NCBI GenBank assembly: GCA_963798505.1
Contig: CAWCTX010000008.1
Span: 1-64,000, forward strand
Direction: 5' to 3'
Length of the DNA: 64,000 nucleotides
Origin: CAVWSM01 sp963798505
Lineage (GTDB): Bacteria > Actinomycetota > Actinomycetes > Jiangellales > Jiangellaceae
Part shown: in pieces, positions 17,748-27,778 of the stretch
How the letters are laid out: every line of letters begins with the position of its first letter
Position numbering within the stretch: position 1 is the stretch's first letter
Notes under the pieces: generated by a model
Database searches by the model: none
Seen by the model: only the letters and a program-made list of their open reading frames with translations
What the model was told of the DNA's origin: nothing
Program-made: the position numbers and the translations under genes

Positions 17748-18299
17748 ATGAGGTTGCTCCCCGCCCGCGCAGCTGCCGCGCTGGCCGTCGTCCTGGTCGC
17801 CGTCGTCCAGCCCACGGTGTCGGCGAGCCCGCCGCCGTCGCCGCGTCCGGTCCCCAACGCGGCCTGGGTGTGGCCGACTACACCGCCAGAGGTGGTCCGG
17901 GACTTTGCGCCGCCACCACTGCCCTGGCTGCCGGGGCACCGTGGCATTGATCTCGCGATCGCCGTCGCGAGCCCGGTACGAGCGGCGGGATCCGGGGTCG
18001 TGAGGTTCGCCGGCGTGGTGGCGGGACGAGGCGTCGTGTCCATCACGCACGGCGCGCTCATCACGACCTACGAGCCGGTCCTCGCGGCGGTCAAGCGTGG
18101 CGACTTGGTCTCGGCAGGCACCCTCATCGGGACGATCGAGGAGCGCGGCAGTCACTGCGCGCCCGCGGCGTGCCTGCACCTCGGGCTCCGGCGCGGCTCG
18201 GCCTACCTCGATCCGCGGCTGCTGTTCGGCGTGATCCGGGTGCGGCTGCTGCCGCTGGACGCACGAGATACCCGCGCGACAACGTTGGGCGCCCCGTGA
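17748..18299 (+). CDS. Exported M23/LytM-like protein with altered zinc motif
   Basis: 183 residues: signal peptide (about 1-26), short Pro-rich stretch, then an M23 peptidase fold. The first metal motif H64-x3-D68 (HRGID) and H101 are present, but the usual HxH motif reads C142-L-H144 (ACLHLG), so one canonical histidine is replaced. The protein may bind cell wall without cutting it, or use a changed site. Its stop overlaps the next start (GTGA at 18296-18299), linking it to the ESX-like and hydrolase genes. Confidence 0.78.
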   Translation: MRLLPARAAAALAVVLVAVVQPTVSASPPPSPRPVPNAAWVWPTTPPEVVRDFAPPPLPWLPGHRGIDLAIAVASPVRAAGSGVVRFAGVVAGRGVVSITHGALITTYEPVLAAVKRGDLVSAGTLIGTIEERGSHCAPAACLHLGLRRGSAYLDPRLLFGVIRVRLLPLDARDTRATTLGAP

Positions 18300-18560
18300 C
18301 CGAGATCGTTGTCGAGCCCGAGCTGTTGCACCAGCTGGCGGGCCGGCTGCGCGCGGGGCTGCACCGTGTCGGGCGCGCCCGCTCCTGAGCACGCGCTGAC
18401 GTTGATCCGCGACTCCTTCGCGTCGGTAGCTCTCGATGTGGGAACGCGCGACGCGGATCAGGTCTGCGGCCGACTTGTGGCTCGGGTCGCGTCAGTGGGT
18501 GCCCAGCTGGACTGGGCGGCTGAGTGCTACGCATCGGTCGACCGCAACGCTGCCGAATGA
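18296..18560 (+). CDS. Small ESX/WXG-like helical protein (frameshifted)
   Basis: Starts at GTG 18296 overlapping the previous stop: MTEIVVEPELLHQLAGRLRA. One surplus base around 18371-18373 must be skipped to continue into APAPEHALTLIRDSFASVAL and on to the stop at 18558-18560. Repaired length about 87 residues, mostly alpha-helical with no signal peptide, resembling small ESX-secretion-associated proteins that pair with a larger partner. Family assignment is tentative; no WXG triplet is visible. Confidence 0.55.
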
Positions 18561-20057
18561 GCCGAGTGGTCTAGGCCCGGGCAGCCAGAGCAGCTGCGGG
18601 CAGCGGCCCGACTGTTGAGCAGGGAAGCCGATCGCCTCGACGAGCTGAGCGTTCTGCTGGACGTCATCGGCGCGGCGATGAGCAATGCCTGGGCTGGGTC
18701 TGCGGCCGACGCAGCCGGGTCAGTGCTGATGCGCCTGCGCCACGCATCCCGTGCACTCGCCGAGCAGTCGCGACAGCTCGGCACCGTGGTTCTGCAGGGT
18801 GCTGCGCGGCTCGAACGAGCGCAGGAGCTGGCCCGGCTCGCCAGCGTCGACGGAACCGACGCTCAGTCGCTGATCCAGGCCAGTGAGGAGCTCACGGGTG
18901 ACGCTCGCTCCCACGTTTCTGCTGGCGTGAGCGAGTTCGTCGATCGGCTGCGGTCAGTGAGCCGGCTTGTCGGTGCCGATCTGGGCGCGCATCCGGCTTG
19001 GCGCGATATGTCGGCCGTCCACGCCGCCGATGCTCTCGAGCGCCGCCTGGCGACCGGCGCCGGAGAGATTCCGGAGCGAGTCGCCGCGTGGTGGGCGAGC
19101 CTGCCGCTGTGGCGCCGGCAGGAGCTGTGGCAAGACGCGCCTGCGTGGCTGGGTCGGCTCGAGGGTCTGCCATCCGTCGTACGCGATCGGGCCAACCAGC
19201 GGCGGCTGGCCCGGGAGCGCGCCCAGACCGTACGCGACCTTCGCGCGGCGTTGCAGTCGCGACCGCCTGACCTGATGCAGCGCCTCTCGCGCCTCAACGA
19301 CCGGCTGGCGCGACTCGAGCTGATCAGGGGGCAGGTCATCGGGCATCCGGATCGGCTGCTGCTTGCGCTGGACGCCGAGCACGGTCGAGCGGTCGTGTCT
19401 GTCGGCGACCCGGACCGCGCCACGCACGTCGCGCTGCTGGTGCCGGGCGCGTCGACCACGATCACCGACGACCTCCATTCCCTCGTCCGCAGGGCCGATG
19501 ACCTTCGGCGAACGGCGTCATCCGTGGCTGTCGGGTCCGTGGCGGCCGTCGCCTGGCTGGGGTACGCAACTCCGAGTGGCATCGACATCGCCTCCACGAA
19601 GCCCGCGGCCGCAGGAGCGGCGGCCCTGCGGAATGAGCTGGACGGTCTCCGAGCGTCGGCGCGCGCGGCCGGTCGCGACGTCCACGTCACAGTGGTGGGC
19701 CACTCGTACGGGTCCCTCGTCGCCGGGCGCGCACTGCGCGATGCCGACCATGGGGTCGACGACCTGGTGCTGCTCGGATCACCGGGCACCGGGGTCGACG
19801 ATGCCGACGAGATCCGGCTCGACAACGGCGCCGTCTACGTGGCGGAGGCCGATCGCGACTGGATCGCCGGGTTGGGCTACTTCGGCGCCGATCCGGGCGA
19901 CCGCTCGTTCGGCGCCATCCGACTCGGCACCGATGGCGAGGGCCATCTCGACGGGGTCCGCGGGCACTCCCACTACCTCGACCGCGGCACGGAGTCGCAG
20001 CGCAACGTTGCCGCCGTGGTCGCCGGTGTGCCCGAGCGAGTCACCACCGATCCCTGA
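18557..20057 (+). CDS. DUF1023-type alpha/beta hydrolase with N-terminal helical domain (frameshifted start)
   Basis: The C-terminal part has the nucleophile elbow GHSYG within VTVVGHSYGSLVAGRAL and the DUF1023 features LLVPGASTT and LLGSPGTGVDDAD. The N-terminal 200 residues are helical, like ESX-type partners. ATG 18557 overlaps the stop of the small gene (ATGA) but hits a stop after five codons; deleting-base repair near 18568-18575 joins it to the long frame (RPGQPEQLRAAARLLSREAD). Otherwise TTG 18615 would be the start. Substrate unknown. Confidence 0.78.
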
Positions 20058-20088
20058 GCTCGACTAGGCCCAGCGATGCTGCGTCACG

Positions 20089-21048
20089 TCAGGCGCGCGG
20101 GTGCGCCTGGGTATAGGCGCGCCGCAGCCGTTCGACCGACACGTGGGTGTAGATCTGCGTCGTCGCGAGCGAGGCGTGCCCGAGCATCTCCTGGACCGTT
20201 CGCAGGTCTGCGCCCCCCTCGAGTAGGTGAGTCGCAGCGGAGTGGCGCAGGCCGTGCGGCCCAAGGTCAGGCGTCCCGTCGACAGCCTCGAGGGCCGCGT
20301 GCACGACACGGCGGACTGTGCGCGGGTCGATGCGCCGGCCGTGCACGCCAAGGAAAAGCGCAGCGCCACTGCCCTCATGGACGAGGATCCGCCGGCCGCC
20401 GTGCAGCCAGGCATCCAACGCGTGCGCGGCCGGCGCACCATACGGCACCGTGCGCTCCTTGCGCCCCTTGCCCAAGACGCGAACCACGCGACGCTGGTGG
20501 TCAAGGTCGTCCACGTCGAGGGTGACGAGCTCCCCCACGCGGATGCCTGACGCATAAAGCAGCTCAAGGATCGCGCTGTCCCGCTCTGCGACGGCCGCGA
20601 CGACGTCGGACCCTTCGCCGGGTGACACGGACGGCGCCAGCGCGGCGGCCGATTGCAGCACGTCGCGCATCTGCGCGGCGTCGAGGACAGGAGGCAGCGG
20701 TCTGCCTCGCTTGGGCGTGCCCAGCTGCGCCCCCGGATCGCGGTCCAGCAGGCCGTTGCGGTGCGCCCACGCCGAGAACACCCGGGCCGCCGCGGCGCGA
20801 CGCGCCAGCGTGCTTCGCGACCTGCCCTGCGACGCTTGCCGGGCCAGCCAGGAACGCAGAATCGCGATGTCGAGAGCGCGTACGTCGTCGTGCCGCAGGC
20901 GGACCATGTGATCGAGCAACGAAGCGATGTCACCCCGATAGGCGCGCTGCGTGTGCGCCGACCGGTCCCGCTCGCCGGCCAGGTGCCGGACGAAGTCATC
21001 CAGCGCCGCCTGCATCGGCCCGGGCAGCGGGCCGGTTTCGTCGCTCAC
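20089..21048 (-). CDS. xerC: Tyrosine recombinase XerC-like
   Basis: 319 residues from GTG 21048. N-terminal SAM-like core-binding domain (FVRHLAGERDRSAHTQRAYR), then the catalytic domain with Arg170 (ASGIRVGEL), Lys194 (LGKGRKERT), His265 and Arg268 (HGLRH), His291 (LGHAS) and nucleophile Tyr300 (TQIYTH). It resolves chromosome dimers with XerD at dif. It sits next to dprA as in many actinobacteria. It does not look like a phage integrase: no att-like repeat or phage gene adjoins it. Confidence 0.93.
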   Translation of the reverse strand: MSDETGPLPGPMQAALDDFVRHLAGERDRSAHTQRAYRGDIASLLDHMVRLRHDDVRALDIAILRSWLARQASQGRSRSTLARRAAAARVFSAWAHRNGLLDRDPGAQLGTPKRGRPLPPVLDAAQMRDVLQSAAALAPSVSPGEGSDVVAAVAERDSAILELLYASGIRVGELVTLDVDDLDHQRRVVRVLGKGRKERTVPYGAPAAHALDAWLHGGRRILVHEGSGAALFLGVHGRRIDPRTVRRVVHAALEAVDGTPDLGPHGLRHSAATHLLEGGADLRTVQEMLGHASLATTQIYTHVSVERLRRAYTQAHPRA

Positions 21049-21079
21049 CCGATCACCGTTGCTGCATCGGCAGGCCAGG

Positions 21080-22268
21080 TCAAGGACCACCACCACGGCG
21101 CGCCAGCCGCGTGAGCGACCAGCCGATCGGCGTGAACTGGACGAGCCCGCGAGATGACAGCAGACCGAGCGCCGCAATGCACTCGCGGGGGGCCATCGGC
21201 GCTGCGGCGCAGAGCTCATCCACACTGATGGCACGCGAGGCGGGCATCGCCTCCAGCACGGTCGCCGCAGCAGCGGGCAGCCCATCCCACGGACGCTCCG
21301 GACCGCGGGCCGGCGCAAGGGTGTGGCTGCCGAGCGGACTGACCAGCTCGAGGACCTCGGCACAGCTCGTCACGAGGGCGGCCCCTTCGCGCAGTCGCTC
21401 GTGCACCCCGGCCGACAGCGACGAGGTCACCGGTCCCGGAACCCCCATGACCTGCCGCGAGCACAGCTCGGCCCAACGCGCCGTGTTGAGGGCACCCGAT
21501 CGCGGCGTCGCCTCGACCACCACCGTGCCCGGTGTGGCCGCAGCAATCACGCGGTTTCGGATCAGGAACCGCGGTCGAGTCGGCGCCGCCCCGAGTGCCA
21601 CCTCACTGACCACGAGGCCCTCCTCGGCGATCCTGCCAAGCAGTCCGGCATTGCCGCGGGGGTAGATCACGTCGACCCCACAGGCCAGCACGGCGATCGT
21701 CGACCCACCGACCGCGAGGGCTCCACGATGTGCGGCCGAGTCGATGCCATAGGCGGCGCCAGAGACAACCGCGACGCCGCGCTCGGCCAGACCGGCCGCG
21801 ATGTCTGTGGCCACGTGCTCGCCGTAGGCAGTTGCCGCCCGCGCCCCGACCATGGACACCGAACTGCGCAGCGTCTGAGCCAGGTCGAGCGGCCCGCGCA
21901 GCCACAAGCCGTACGGCTGGCCGCCCATCGTGTCGAGCATCACCATGTCGAGCACCTCGAGGGACTCCGGCCACTCGGCGTCGCCCGGGACGATGAAGCG
22001 GATGCCCCGTCGTGCAGCGGCACCCAGCATCTCGGCCGCCTCGACTCCTCGAGCACGGTCGGCAGCCGCTCGTTGCCTCGCCGCCGACACCCGCGGGAGG
22101 CCCCGTCGCACAGCTCGGAGACGACCTGGACAGCACCCACTTCGGCCACGCGGCGGGCGATCGGCGACGTCACCCGGCTCCCAGACAACGGTCGAGCATG
22201 AGCCTCGCGTGCCGCTCGGCTTGGGCCTCCGGCGACTCGAGCGTCAGGGCGGGACCGACCGTTGTCAT
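21080..22268 (-). CDS. dprA: DNA-processing protein DprA (two frameshifts in this sequence)
   Basis: Loads RecA on incoming single-stranded DNA in transformation. The Rossmann-like core is intact: SVSMVGARAATAYGEHVA, VVSGAAYGIDSAAHRGAL, GVDVIYPRGN, FLIRNRVIAA. A C-terminal winged-helix follows. The N-terminus starts at ATG 22268, overlapping the comM stop (ATGA), but two single-base changes near 22170-22185 and 22085-22110 are needed to join MTTVGPALTLESPEAQAERH to IARRVAEVGAVQVVSELCDG and then to the core. Either sequence errors or a decayed copy; the pattern in neighbours favours errors. Confidence 0.88.
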
Positions 22269-23811
22269 GCCGCCGCCTGCGATCCGGTGTGGTGGGCGAC
22301 CGCGAGCGCAACGTCCTCGTTGATCGGGCGGTCCCGCCCGGCAAGGTCGGCGGCGGTCCAAGCGACGCGGATCGAGCGATGCGCGCCGCGGGCGGTGAGC
22401 GCGCCCCGATGCAGCGCGTCCTCGATCGGTGCGAGCACGTCGGTGGGTAGTGGCCACCTGCGTCTCACCTCCGGCCCGGGCACCTCGCCGTTGCACCGCC
22501 AGGGCAGCCCGCGGAACCTCCGACGCTGCCGGAGCCGGGCCTCGGCGACGCGTGCCGCGATCGTGGCTGAGGACTCGGTCTGGCCGAGTCCCGCGAGCAG
22601 GGCAGTCCGTGCGACCGCAGGCACCGTGATCCACAGGTCGATCCGGTCGCGGATCGGACCGGAGATGCGCTGCTCGTAGCGCCGCACGACGTCCGGCAGG
22701 CAGCGGCATGGCGGCTCCACCAGGCCGTGGTAGCCGCAGGGGCACGGGTTGGCCGCCATGATGAGCAGGAATCGGGCGGGAAACCTGATGGAACGCTGGC
22801 TGCGTGCCATCAGCACCTCGCCCTTCTCCAGCGGCTCGCGCAGCGCGTCGATCACGCGAACTCCGAACTGTGGCGCCTCGTCCATGAACAACACGCCGCG
22901 GTGCGCCTGGCTGACCGCCCCGGGTCGCGCCACCCCGGAGCCACCTCCCACCATCGCCGCCACCGACGCGGTGTGGTGGGGGTCGGCGAACGGCGGTCGC
23001 GTGACGAGCGGCTGGCTCGGGCGCAGCAAGCCGGCCAGTGAATGGATCGCCGTCACTTCGAGGGCCTCGCGGGCGTCAAGCGGGGGCAGCAGGCCGGGCA
23101 GGCGCTCGGCGATCATCGTCTTGCCCGCGCCGGGCGGCCCGACCAACGTCATGTGGTGCATGCCCGCGGCTGCAAGCTCGGCCGCGGTCAAGGCCGCGAC
23201 CTGCCCCACCACGTCGGCCATGTCCAGATGCACCGCCGAGATGCCCCTGCTCGCGCGCGGCGTCGGCGACCGCCTGCGGTGGCTCGTCCGGGACCAGGTC
23301 ACCGCGAAGCACCGCGAGCAGCTGGCGCAGCGATCGGATGCCCAGCACGGCCATGTCCGGCAGCAGCGTGGCCTCCCCGGCGTTGGCCTCCGGCACCACG
23401 ACACGGGAGAAGCCGTGCTTGGACGCGGCGAGCACAGCCGGGAGCACCCCCGGCACCGCCCTCGCCCGCCCATCGAGCCCGAGCTCGCCGAGGAACACGA
23501 CCCCGTCGAGCGCCGCGGATGGCACCGTCCCGCCGGCCGCCGCGACCGCGACAGCGATGGCCAAGTCGAAATGGCTCCCTTTCTTGGGCAGGTCGGCCGG
23601 AGACATGCTCACGGTGCGACGTCGCTGCGGCCACTCCTCGCCAGAGTTGAGTAGGGCCGCACGAACGCGGTCCCTCGCCTCGTTGAGCGTGGCGTCGGGC
23701 AGGCCCACGAGCACGAAGCCGGGCAGCCCGTTGGAGATGTCGGACTCCACCTCGACCATGCGCCCCTCGATCCCGAGGAGCGCGACGCAGTTAGTGCGCG
23801 GCGACGGGCAT
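22265..23811 (-). CDS. comM: YifB/ComM family Mg-chelatase-like AAA ATPase (two frameshifts)
   Basis: Helicase-like AAA+ protein that assists branch migration during natural transformation. The Lon-like N-terminal domain (MVEVESDISNGLPGFVLVGL, LPKKGSHFDLAIA) and the AAA domain (Walker A VGPPGAGKTM, Walker B GVLFMDEAP, NPCPCGY) are both clear but in different frames. The joint lies in a run of four C at 23244-23247. A second shift near 23796-23802 links the likely start ATG 23811 to the rest. The start overlaps the yraN stop (TGATG). Repaired length about 515 residues. Confidence 0.9.
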
Positions 23812-24167
23812 CAGCCGATCCCCCGGACATGCTCGACCGCTGCCGCACCACGGCGACGCCGGAAGACCGCGACTGCGTCGACCCGCAAACGGCGGTAGGG
23901 CACGTCGTGCTCCGCCGCATAGCGCATCGCGAGCCGCCAGAGGCGGCGCAGTTTGACCGGTGTCACGGCCTCGAGCGGTGCACCAAAGGCGGCCGACGAG
24001 CGAGTCTTGACCTCGCAGATCACGAGATCCTCACCATCGATCGCGACAAGGTCGACCTCGCCGATGTCGCACCGCCAGTTACGGTCGATGATGGTGAACC
24101 CGGACTCGATCAGGTGCCGCTCTGCCACCCGCTCGCCATAGTCGCCGACGCCGTCCTTGGCACGCAC
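23811..24167 (-). CDS. yraN: YraN/UPF0102 family nuclease-fold protein
   Basis: 118 residues from GTG 24167, which has GGAGG 8 nt upstream; the open frame runs 30 codons further without a better start. Endonuclease-like fold with GDYGERVAERHL, NWRCDIGEVDLVA and ICEVKTRSS, matching the E-x-D-x-EVKxR arrangement of the family. Precise role is unknown; the gene travels with comM and dprA in most bacteria. Confidence 0.9.
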   Translation of the reverse strand: MRAKDGVGDYGERVAERHLIESGFTIIDRNWRCDIGEVDLVAIDGEDLVICEVKTRSSAAFGAPLEAVTPVKLRRLWRLAMRYAAEHDVPYRRLRVDAVAVFRRRRGAAAVEHVRGIG

Positions 24168-24323
24168 ACGCACCACCTCCACGACCACCGTCGGCCAGAC
24201 GGCGGGCGGCTGGAAGCGGACATCGCACGACTGTGGACAGTGCAGAGCCCACGACAACGCATGTGCATAACCAGCCGGGAGCGCGGGTCGCGAGGGTCGT
24301 ACGCGCGGGAGACGCGAACCCGG

Positions 24324-24644
24324 CTACGACCCGAACGGCGGAGTCTTCATCTCCAGGTCGCTCTTGGCGAGCTCTTCGACGTTGACGTCCTTGAACGTCA
24401 CGACCTTGACGTTCTTCACGAAGCGTGCCGGGCGATACATGTCCCAGACCCAGGCGTCGCTCATCGTCACCTCGAAGTAGACCTCGCCGGCATCGCTGCG
24501 CACCTGCAGGTCGACGTTGTTGGTCAGGTAGAACCGCCGCTCGGTCTCGACGACGTACGAGAAGAGACCCACCACATCGCGGTACTCCTTGTAGAGCGAG
24601 AGCTCCATCTCGGTCTCGTACTTCTCGAGGTCCTCGGCGCTCAC
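24324..24644 (-). CDS. DUF2469 family protein
   Basis: 106 residues from GTG 24644, starting MSAEDLEKYETEMELSLYKE. Highly charged, no membrane segment. This is the small conserved actinobacterial protein that sits after rnhB; its function is unknown. C-terminal tail KSDLEMKTPPFG is as in homologues. The start has AGGGCAGG upstream. Confidence 0.9.
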   Translation of the reverse strand: MSAEDLEKYETEMELSLYKEYRDVVGLFSYVVETERRFYLTNNVDLQVRSDAGEVYFEVTMSDAWVWDMYRPARFVKNVKVVTFKDVNVEELAKSDLEMKTPPFGS

Positions 24645-24696
24645 GCCCGACCTGCCCTTCTCAACGTGCCCCCCGACGCTGGTCCACACCGCCGGG

Positions 24697-25539
24697 TCAG
24701 GCCGGCTGACGCTCGGCCTCGACGGCTCCATTGTCTCCCAGGAGGGTGTCCAGGCTCGCCATGCCCGCCTCCTCGGGGTCGAACGGCCGGTCCAGGTGGT
24801 CGGCGGCGTCCTCCAGGGCCGCCAGCTCGCGCAGCGGCAGGCGCCAGGACCGCCGGTGCTGCTCACAGGGTCCGAGCCGGCGGATCGCCGCCATGTGCTC
24901 GGGCGTGGCGTACCCCTTGTTGATCTCCCACCCGAAACCGGGATAAGACCGCGCAAGCCGGACCATGTGGCGGTCCCGTTCGGTCTTGGCCAGCACGCTG
25001 GCGGCGGCCACGGATGCGCAGGTCAGATCGGCTTTGATCTTGGTGACGACGGGTGGGACGGCGTCATCGTCGAGTACGGGCTCGAGGTCGAACAGCCCCG
25101 GCTGGGCCGGCGGTGTGAGGTAGTCGTGGTTGCCATCGAGGATGATCACGTCGGGGCGCTCGGGCAGAGCGCCAAGGGCTCGCCGGCCGGCCAGCCGGAG
25201 GGCGGCCAGGATCCCCAGGGCGTCGACCTCAGCGGCGCTGGCGTGGCCGACGGCATAGGCGACGGCCCAGCGCCGGATGCGCGGCACGAGCCGTTCGCGG
25301 GCCTCGGGCAGGAGGAGCTTGCTGTCGCGCAGCCCGGGCAGCAGGCGCTGCACGCTGACGTCGACGAGGACGACGCCGACCGTCGCCGGCCCGCCGAGCG
25401 CGCCTCGGCCCACCTCGTCGCACGCGGCGACGAGCGCGTGCCCCTGGCGCAGCAGCGTCTTCTCGAACCTCAGGCTCGGCGGCTTCCCGGGTGCGCCCGG
25501 CACGGTGGACGAACGTACGCGCGCTGTCATCTGCCCCAT
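24697..25539 (-). CDS. rnhB: Ribonuclease HII
   Basis: Removes ribonucleotides from DNA and RNA-DNA hybrids. The signature DEVGRGALGGP holds the first catalytic acids; the second region KIKADLTCASVAAASVLAKTERD and the FGWEINKGYATPEH motif are typical. ATG 25539 or 25530 can serve as start. The frame remains open upstream into the lepB region because of the frameshifts there, but the proteins are separate. The product is about 280 residues with a C-terminal acidic extension. Confidence 0.95.
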   Translation of the reverse strand: MGQMTARVRSSTVPGAPGKPPSLRFEKTLLRQGHALVAACDEVGRGALGGPATVGVVLVDVSVQRLLPGLRDSKLLLPEARERLVPRIRRWAVAYAVGHASAAEVDALGILAALRLAGRRALGALPERPDVIILDGNHDYLTPPAQPGLFDLEPVLDDDAVPPVVTKIKADLTCASVAAASVLAKTERDRHMVRLARSYPGFGWEINKGYATPEHMAAIRRLGPCEQHRRSWRLPLRELAALEDAADHLDRPFDPEEAGMASLDTLLGDNGAVEAERQPA

Positions 25540-25597
25540 CGAGCCCGAGCCTAGTCGCGAGTTCCGTACGGGCGACAAGACGCCACGCTGGCCAAGA

Positions 25598-26334
25598 TCA
25601 CGGGTCGGGAATGTCCTCGAACGTCTCCGGCCGGCCCAGGCCGGACCAGCGATCGAACGGCCAGACGACGGCGAACGCGCGGCCGGTGACGAGCCGTTCC
25701 GGAACAAAGCCGTTGACGCGCGAGTCGCCGGAGTCGGAGCGGTGGTCACCCATGACAAACAGCTGACCGTCGGGGACGACCTCCTCGAACAGCTGGGTCG
25801 ACGGCACATCGCCCGGGAACAGGTAGGAGGACTCATCGAGCGGCGTGGCCGTTGACCGTCACCCGGCCCTGGTCGTCGCAGCAGCTCAACCACGTCGCCG
25901 CCCACACCGATGACGCGCTTGATGAGGTGACCCTCGGCGCTGTTGGGAAGGACACCGACAAACTCGAGCGCATCCTGGATCGTCCCGGTGATCCCGTCCC
26001 GGCCGGCATCCACCTGCGGTCCGAGCCAGCCGTCGGGGTCGGAGAACACGATCACGTCGCCGCGCTCGACCTCGCCGAACCGGGTCGTGAGCTTGCTCAC
26101 GAGCACCCGGTCGCTGACCTGCAGCGTGTTCTCCATCGAGCCTGAGGGGATGAGGAACGCCTGGACGAGGAAGACGCGTACGAGCGTCGCAATGACCAAC
26201 GCCAGCGCCACCACGAGGGCGGTCTCCTTGAGCAGCGACATCCCGTGGTTGCGCTTGGTGCTGCGCTTGGTGCCGTCGGGACGCTCCGACTCGGGGTCGG
26301 GTCGCGCGTCGTCCCTCTCGGACGCCTCCACCAC
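25598..26334 (-). CDS. lepB: Signal peptidase I (two frameshifts in this sequence)
   Basis: Membrane-anchored leader peptidase. From the start at 26334: basic cytosolic tail, one helix (about 37-58), catalytic Ser66 in IPSGSMENT, the RVLVSK and GDVIVF boxes and catalytic Lys139 in KRVIGVGGD. The remaining conserved box GDHRSDSGDSR is in another frame. Removing one base near 25878-25886 and one near 25840-25845 links VIGVGGDVVE to STQLFEEVVPDGQLFVMGDH and the stop at 25598. No second lepB is visible here, so errors are likelier than decay. Confidence 0.9.
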
Positions 26335-26421
26335 GTGCGCTCCTCCTGCTGGATCTCGGTGACGCCGCCCTGACGCTACCTTGCTATGCGGCTCGCCCGG
26401 GCCGGTGCGGCCTTATAGCCA

Positions 26422-26464
26422 CAACGGCACCCCGCGTCGATAGGTTCGACAGAGGGTGCCGTTG
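26422..26464 (-). terminator. Hairpin after rplS
   Basis: An 11-bp perfect stem, CAACGGCACCC at 26422-26432 with GGGTGCCGTTG at 26454-26464, loop 21 nt. It lies just downstream of rplS on the minus strand and before lepB. No strong T-run follows. Probable end of the rpsP-rplS transcript. Confidence 0.7.
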
Positions 26465-26487
26465 CGTCGAAAAGAGAGACCGCGCGC

Positions 26488-26838
26488 TCAGCCGTTGTCG
26501 CGCTTCTCGCGGATCTTGGCCGCCTTGCCGCGGAGGTTACGCAGGTAGTAGAGCTTGGCGCGGCGCACGTCGCCGCGGGTCACGAGCTCGATCTTGTCGA
26601 TGATCGGCGTGTGCACCGGGAAGGTCCGCTCGACGCCGACGCCGAAGCTGATCTTGCGTACGGTGAACGTCTCGCGCACGCCGTCACCCTGGCGACGGAT
26701 CACGACGCCCTGGAACACCTGGACACGGGAGCGGTTGCCCTCGACAACCTTGACGTGGACCTTGAGGGTGTCGCCGGCGCGGAAGGCCGGGACGTCGTCG
26801 CGGAGGCTGGCGGCGTCGAGCGCGGACAGGGCGTTCAT
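26488..26838 (-). CDS. rplS: 50S ribosomal protein L19
   Basis: 116 residues, full length. L19 signatures GDTLKVHVKVVEGNRSRVQV, FQGVVIRRQG and VGVERTFPVHTP are all present, and the basic tail KLYYLRNLRGKAAKI is normal. Start ATG 26838. Distal gene of the rpsP-khpA-rimM-trmD-rplS operon. Confidence 0.97.
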   Translation of the reverse strand: MNALSALDAASLRDDVPAFRAGDTLKVHVKVVEGNRSRVQVFQGVVIRRQGDGVRETFTVRKISFGVGVERTFPVHTPIIDKIELVTRGDVRRAKLYYLRNLRGKAAKIREKRDNG

Positions 26839-26924
26839 GACAGAGTCGCTTTCTCGTTCGTGCCACAGGTCACGCACGGGCTTGGAAAAGTGGTCATCAG
26901 GTCGCCTGCGACCGCGGCGGTCCC

Positions 26925-26975
26925 CCTGTGGCAGGTGCGCGGAGTGCGGGCAACAGCGATCTAGTCTGCCACAGG
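26925..26975 (-). other. Inverted repeat spanning the trmD end and the rplS leader
   Basis: CCTGTGGCAG (26925-26934) pairs with CTGCCACAGG (26966-26975); the latter lies inside the 3' end of trmD. The stem is 10 bp with a 31-nt loop. It could help set the L19 leader structure or an mRNA processing site. No known L19 leader family can be confirmed by eye. Confidence 0.4.
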
Positions 26976-27773
26976 CCGGTCGCCCGGACGAAACCGGCCG
27001 TCGTCGCCGGCGACCCAGCCCAGCTCGCGCAGGACGCTGCGGTCCTTGGCGTTGAGCGTGGCGGGGTCGAGCGCCGTGATCAGGTCCGGGCGGTGGGCCG
27101 CAGTGCGAGCCAGCGCCTGGTCGCGCCGCCAGCGGGCCACCCGGCCGTGGTGCCCGGAGAGCAGGATCTCCGGCACCTCGCGCCCGTCCCAGACCGGCGG
27201 CTTGGTGTAGACGGGGTACTCGAGCAGGCCACCCGACTCCGCGGAATGGCTCTCCTCGATGATCGACTCCGGGTTGCCCATGAATCCCGGCAGCAGCCGC
27301 GCGACGGACTCCACGATGGCCAGCACGGCGACCTCGCCGCCGTTGAGCACGTAGTCGCCGAGCGACAGCTCGTCGACCGGCATGCGCTCGGCGGCCCACT
27401 CGGTGACGCGCGCATCGATGCCCTCGTAGCGGCCGCAGGCGAAGACCAGCCACGGCGCCGAGGCGAGCTCGTAGGCAACCTGCTGGGTGAAGGGGCGGCC
27501 GGACGGCGTCGGCACGAGCAGCCGCGGTGTCGCTCCGGGCGGGGGTTGGGCTGTGACCTCGGTGAGCGCGGCCGCCCACGGCTCCGGCTTCATGACCATG
27601 CCGGCGCCGCCGCCGTACGGGCTGTCGTCGACCGTCCGGTGCCGGTCTGTCGTCCAGGCGCGCAGGTCATGAACGCGTACGTCGAGGAGCCCCGCCTCGC
27701 GGGCCTTGCCGGCCAGGGAGAGCCCCAGGGGCGCGAGGTAGTCCGGGAAGATCGTGACGACGTCGACACGCAC
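26961..27773 (-). CDS. trmD: tRNA (guanine-N1)-methyltransferase
   Basis: SPOUT-class enzyme making m1G37. 270 residues from GTG 27773: MRVDVVTIFPDYLAPLGLSL, SPYGGGAGMVMKPEP, the AdoMet-knot region CGRYEGIDARV and LGDYVLNGGEVA, then LLSGHHGRVARWRRDQAL. All family landmarks are present. Five nt separate it from rimM. Confidence 0.97.
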   Translation of the reverse strand: MRVDVVTIFPDYLAPLGLSLAGKAREAGLLDVRVHDLRAWTTDRHRTVDDSPYGGGAGMVMKPEPWAAALTEVTAQPPPGATPRLLVPTPSGRPFTQQVAYELASAPWLVFACGRYEGIDARVTEWAAERMPVDELSLGDYVLNGGEVAVLAIVESVARLLPGFMGNPESIIEESHSAESGGLLEYPVYTKPPVWDGREVPEILLSGHHGRVARWRRDQALARTAAHRPDLITALDPATLNAKDRSVLRELGWVAGDDGRFRPGDRPVAD

Positions 27774-27778
27774 CGCGG

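Noticed and set aside
20089..21048. Phage or integrative-element integrase
   Set aside because: Length, motifs and neighbours match housekeeping XerC; no att repeats, tRNA target or phage genes are adjacent.
24697..26334. A lepB-rnhB fusion protein
   Set aside because: The continuous frame arises only because lepB is frameshifted; the join passes through out-of-frame lepB sequence with no sensible protein character.
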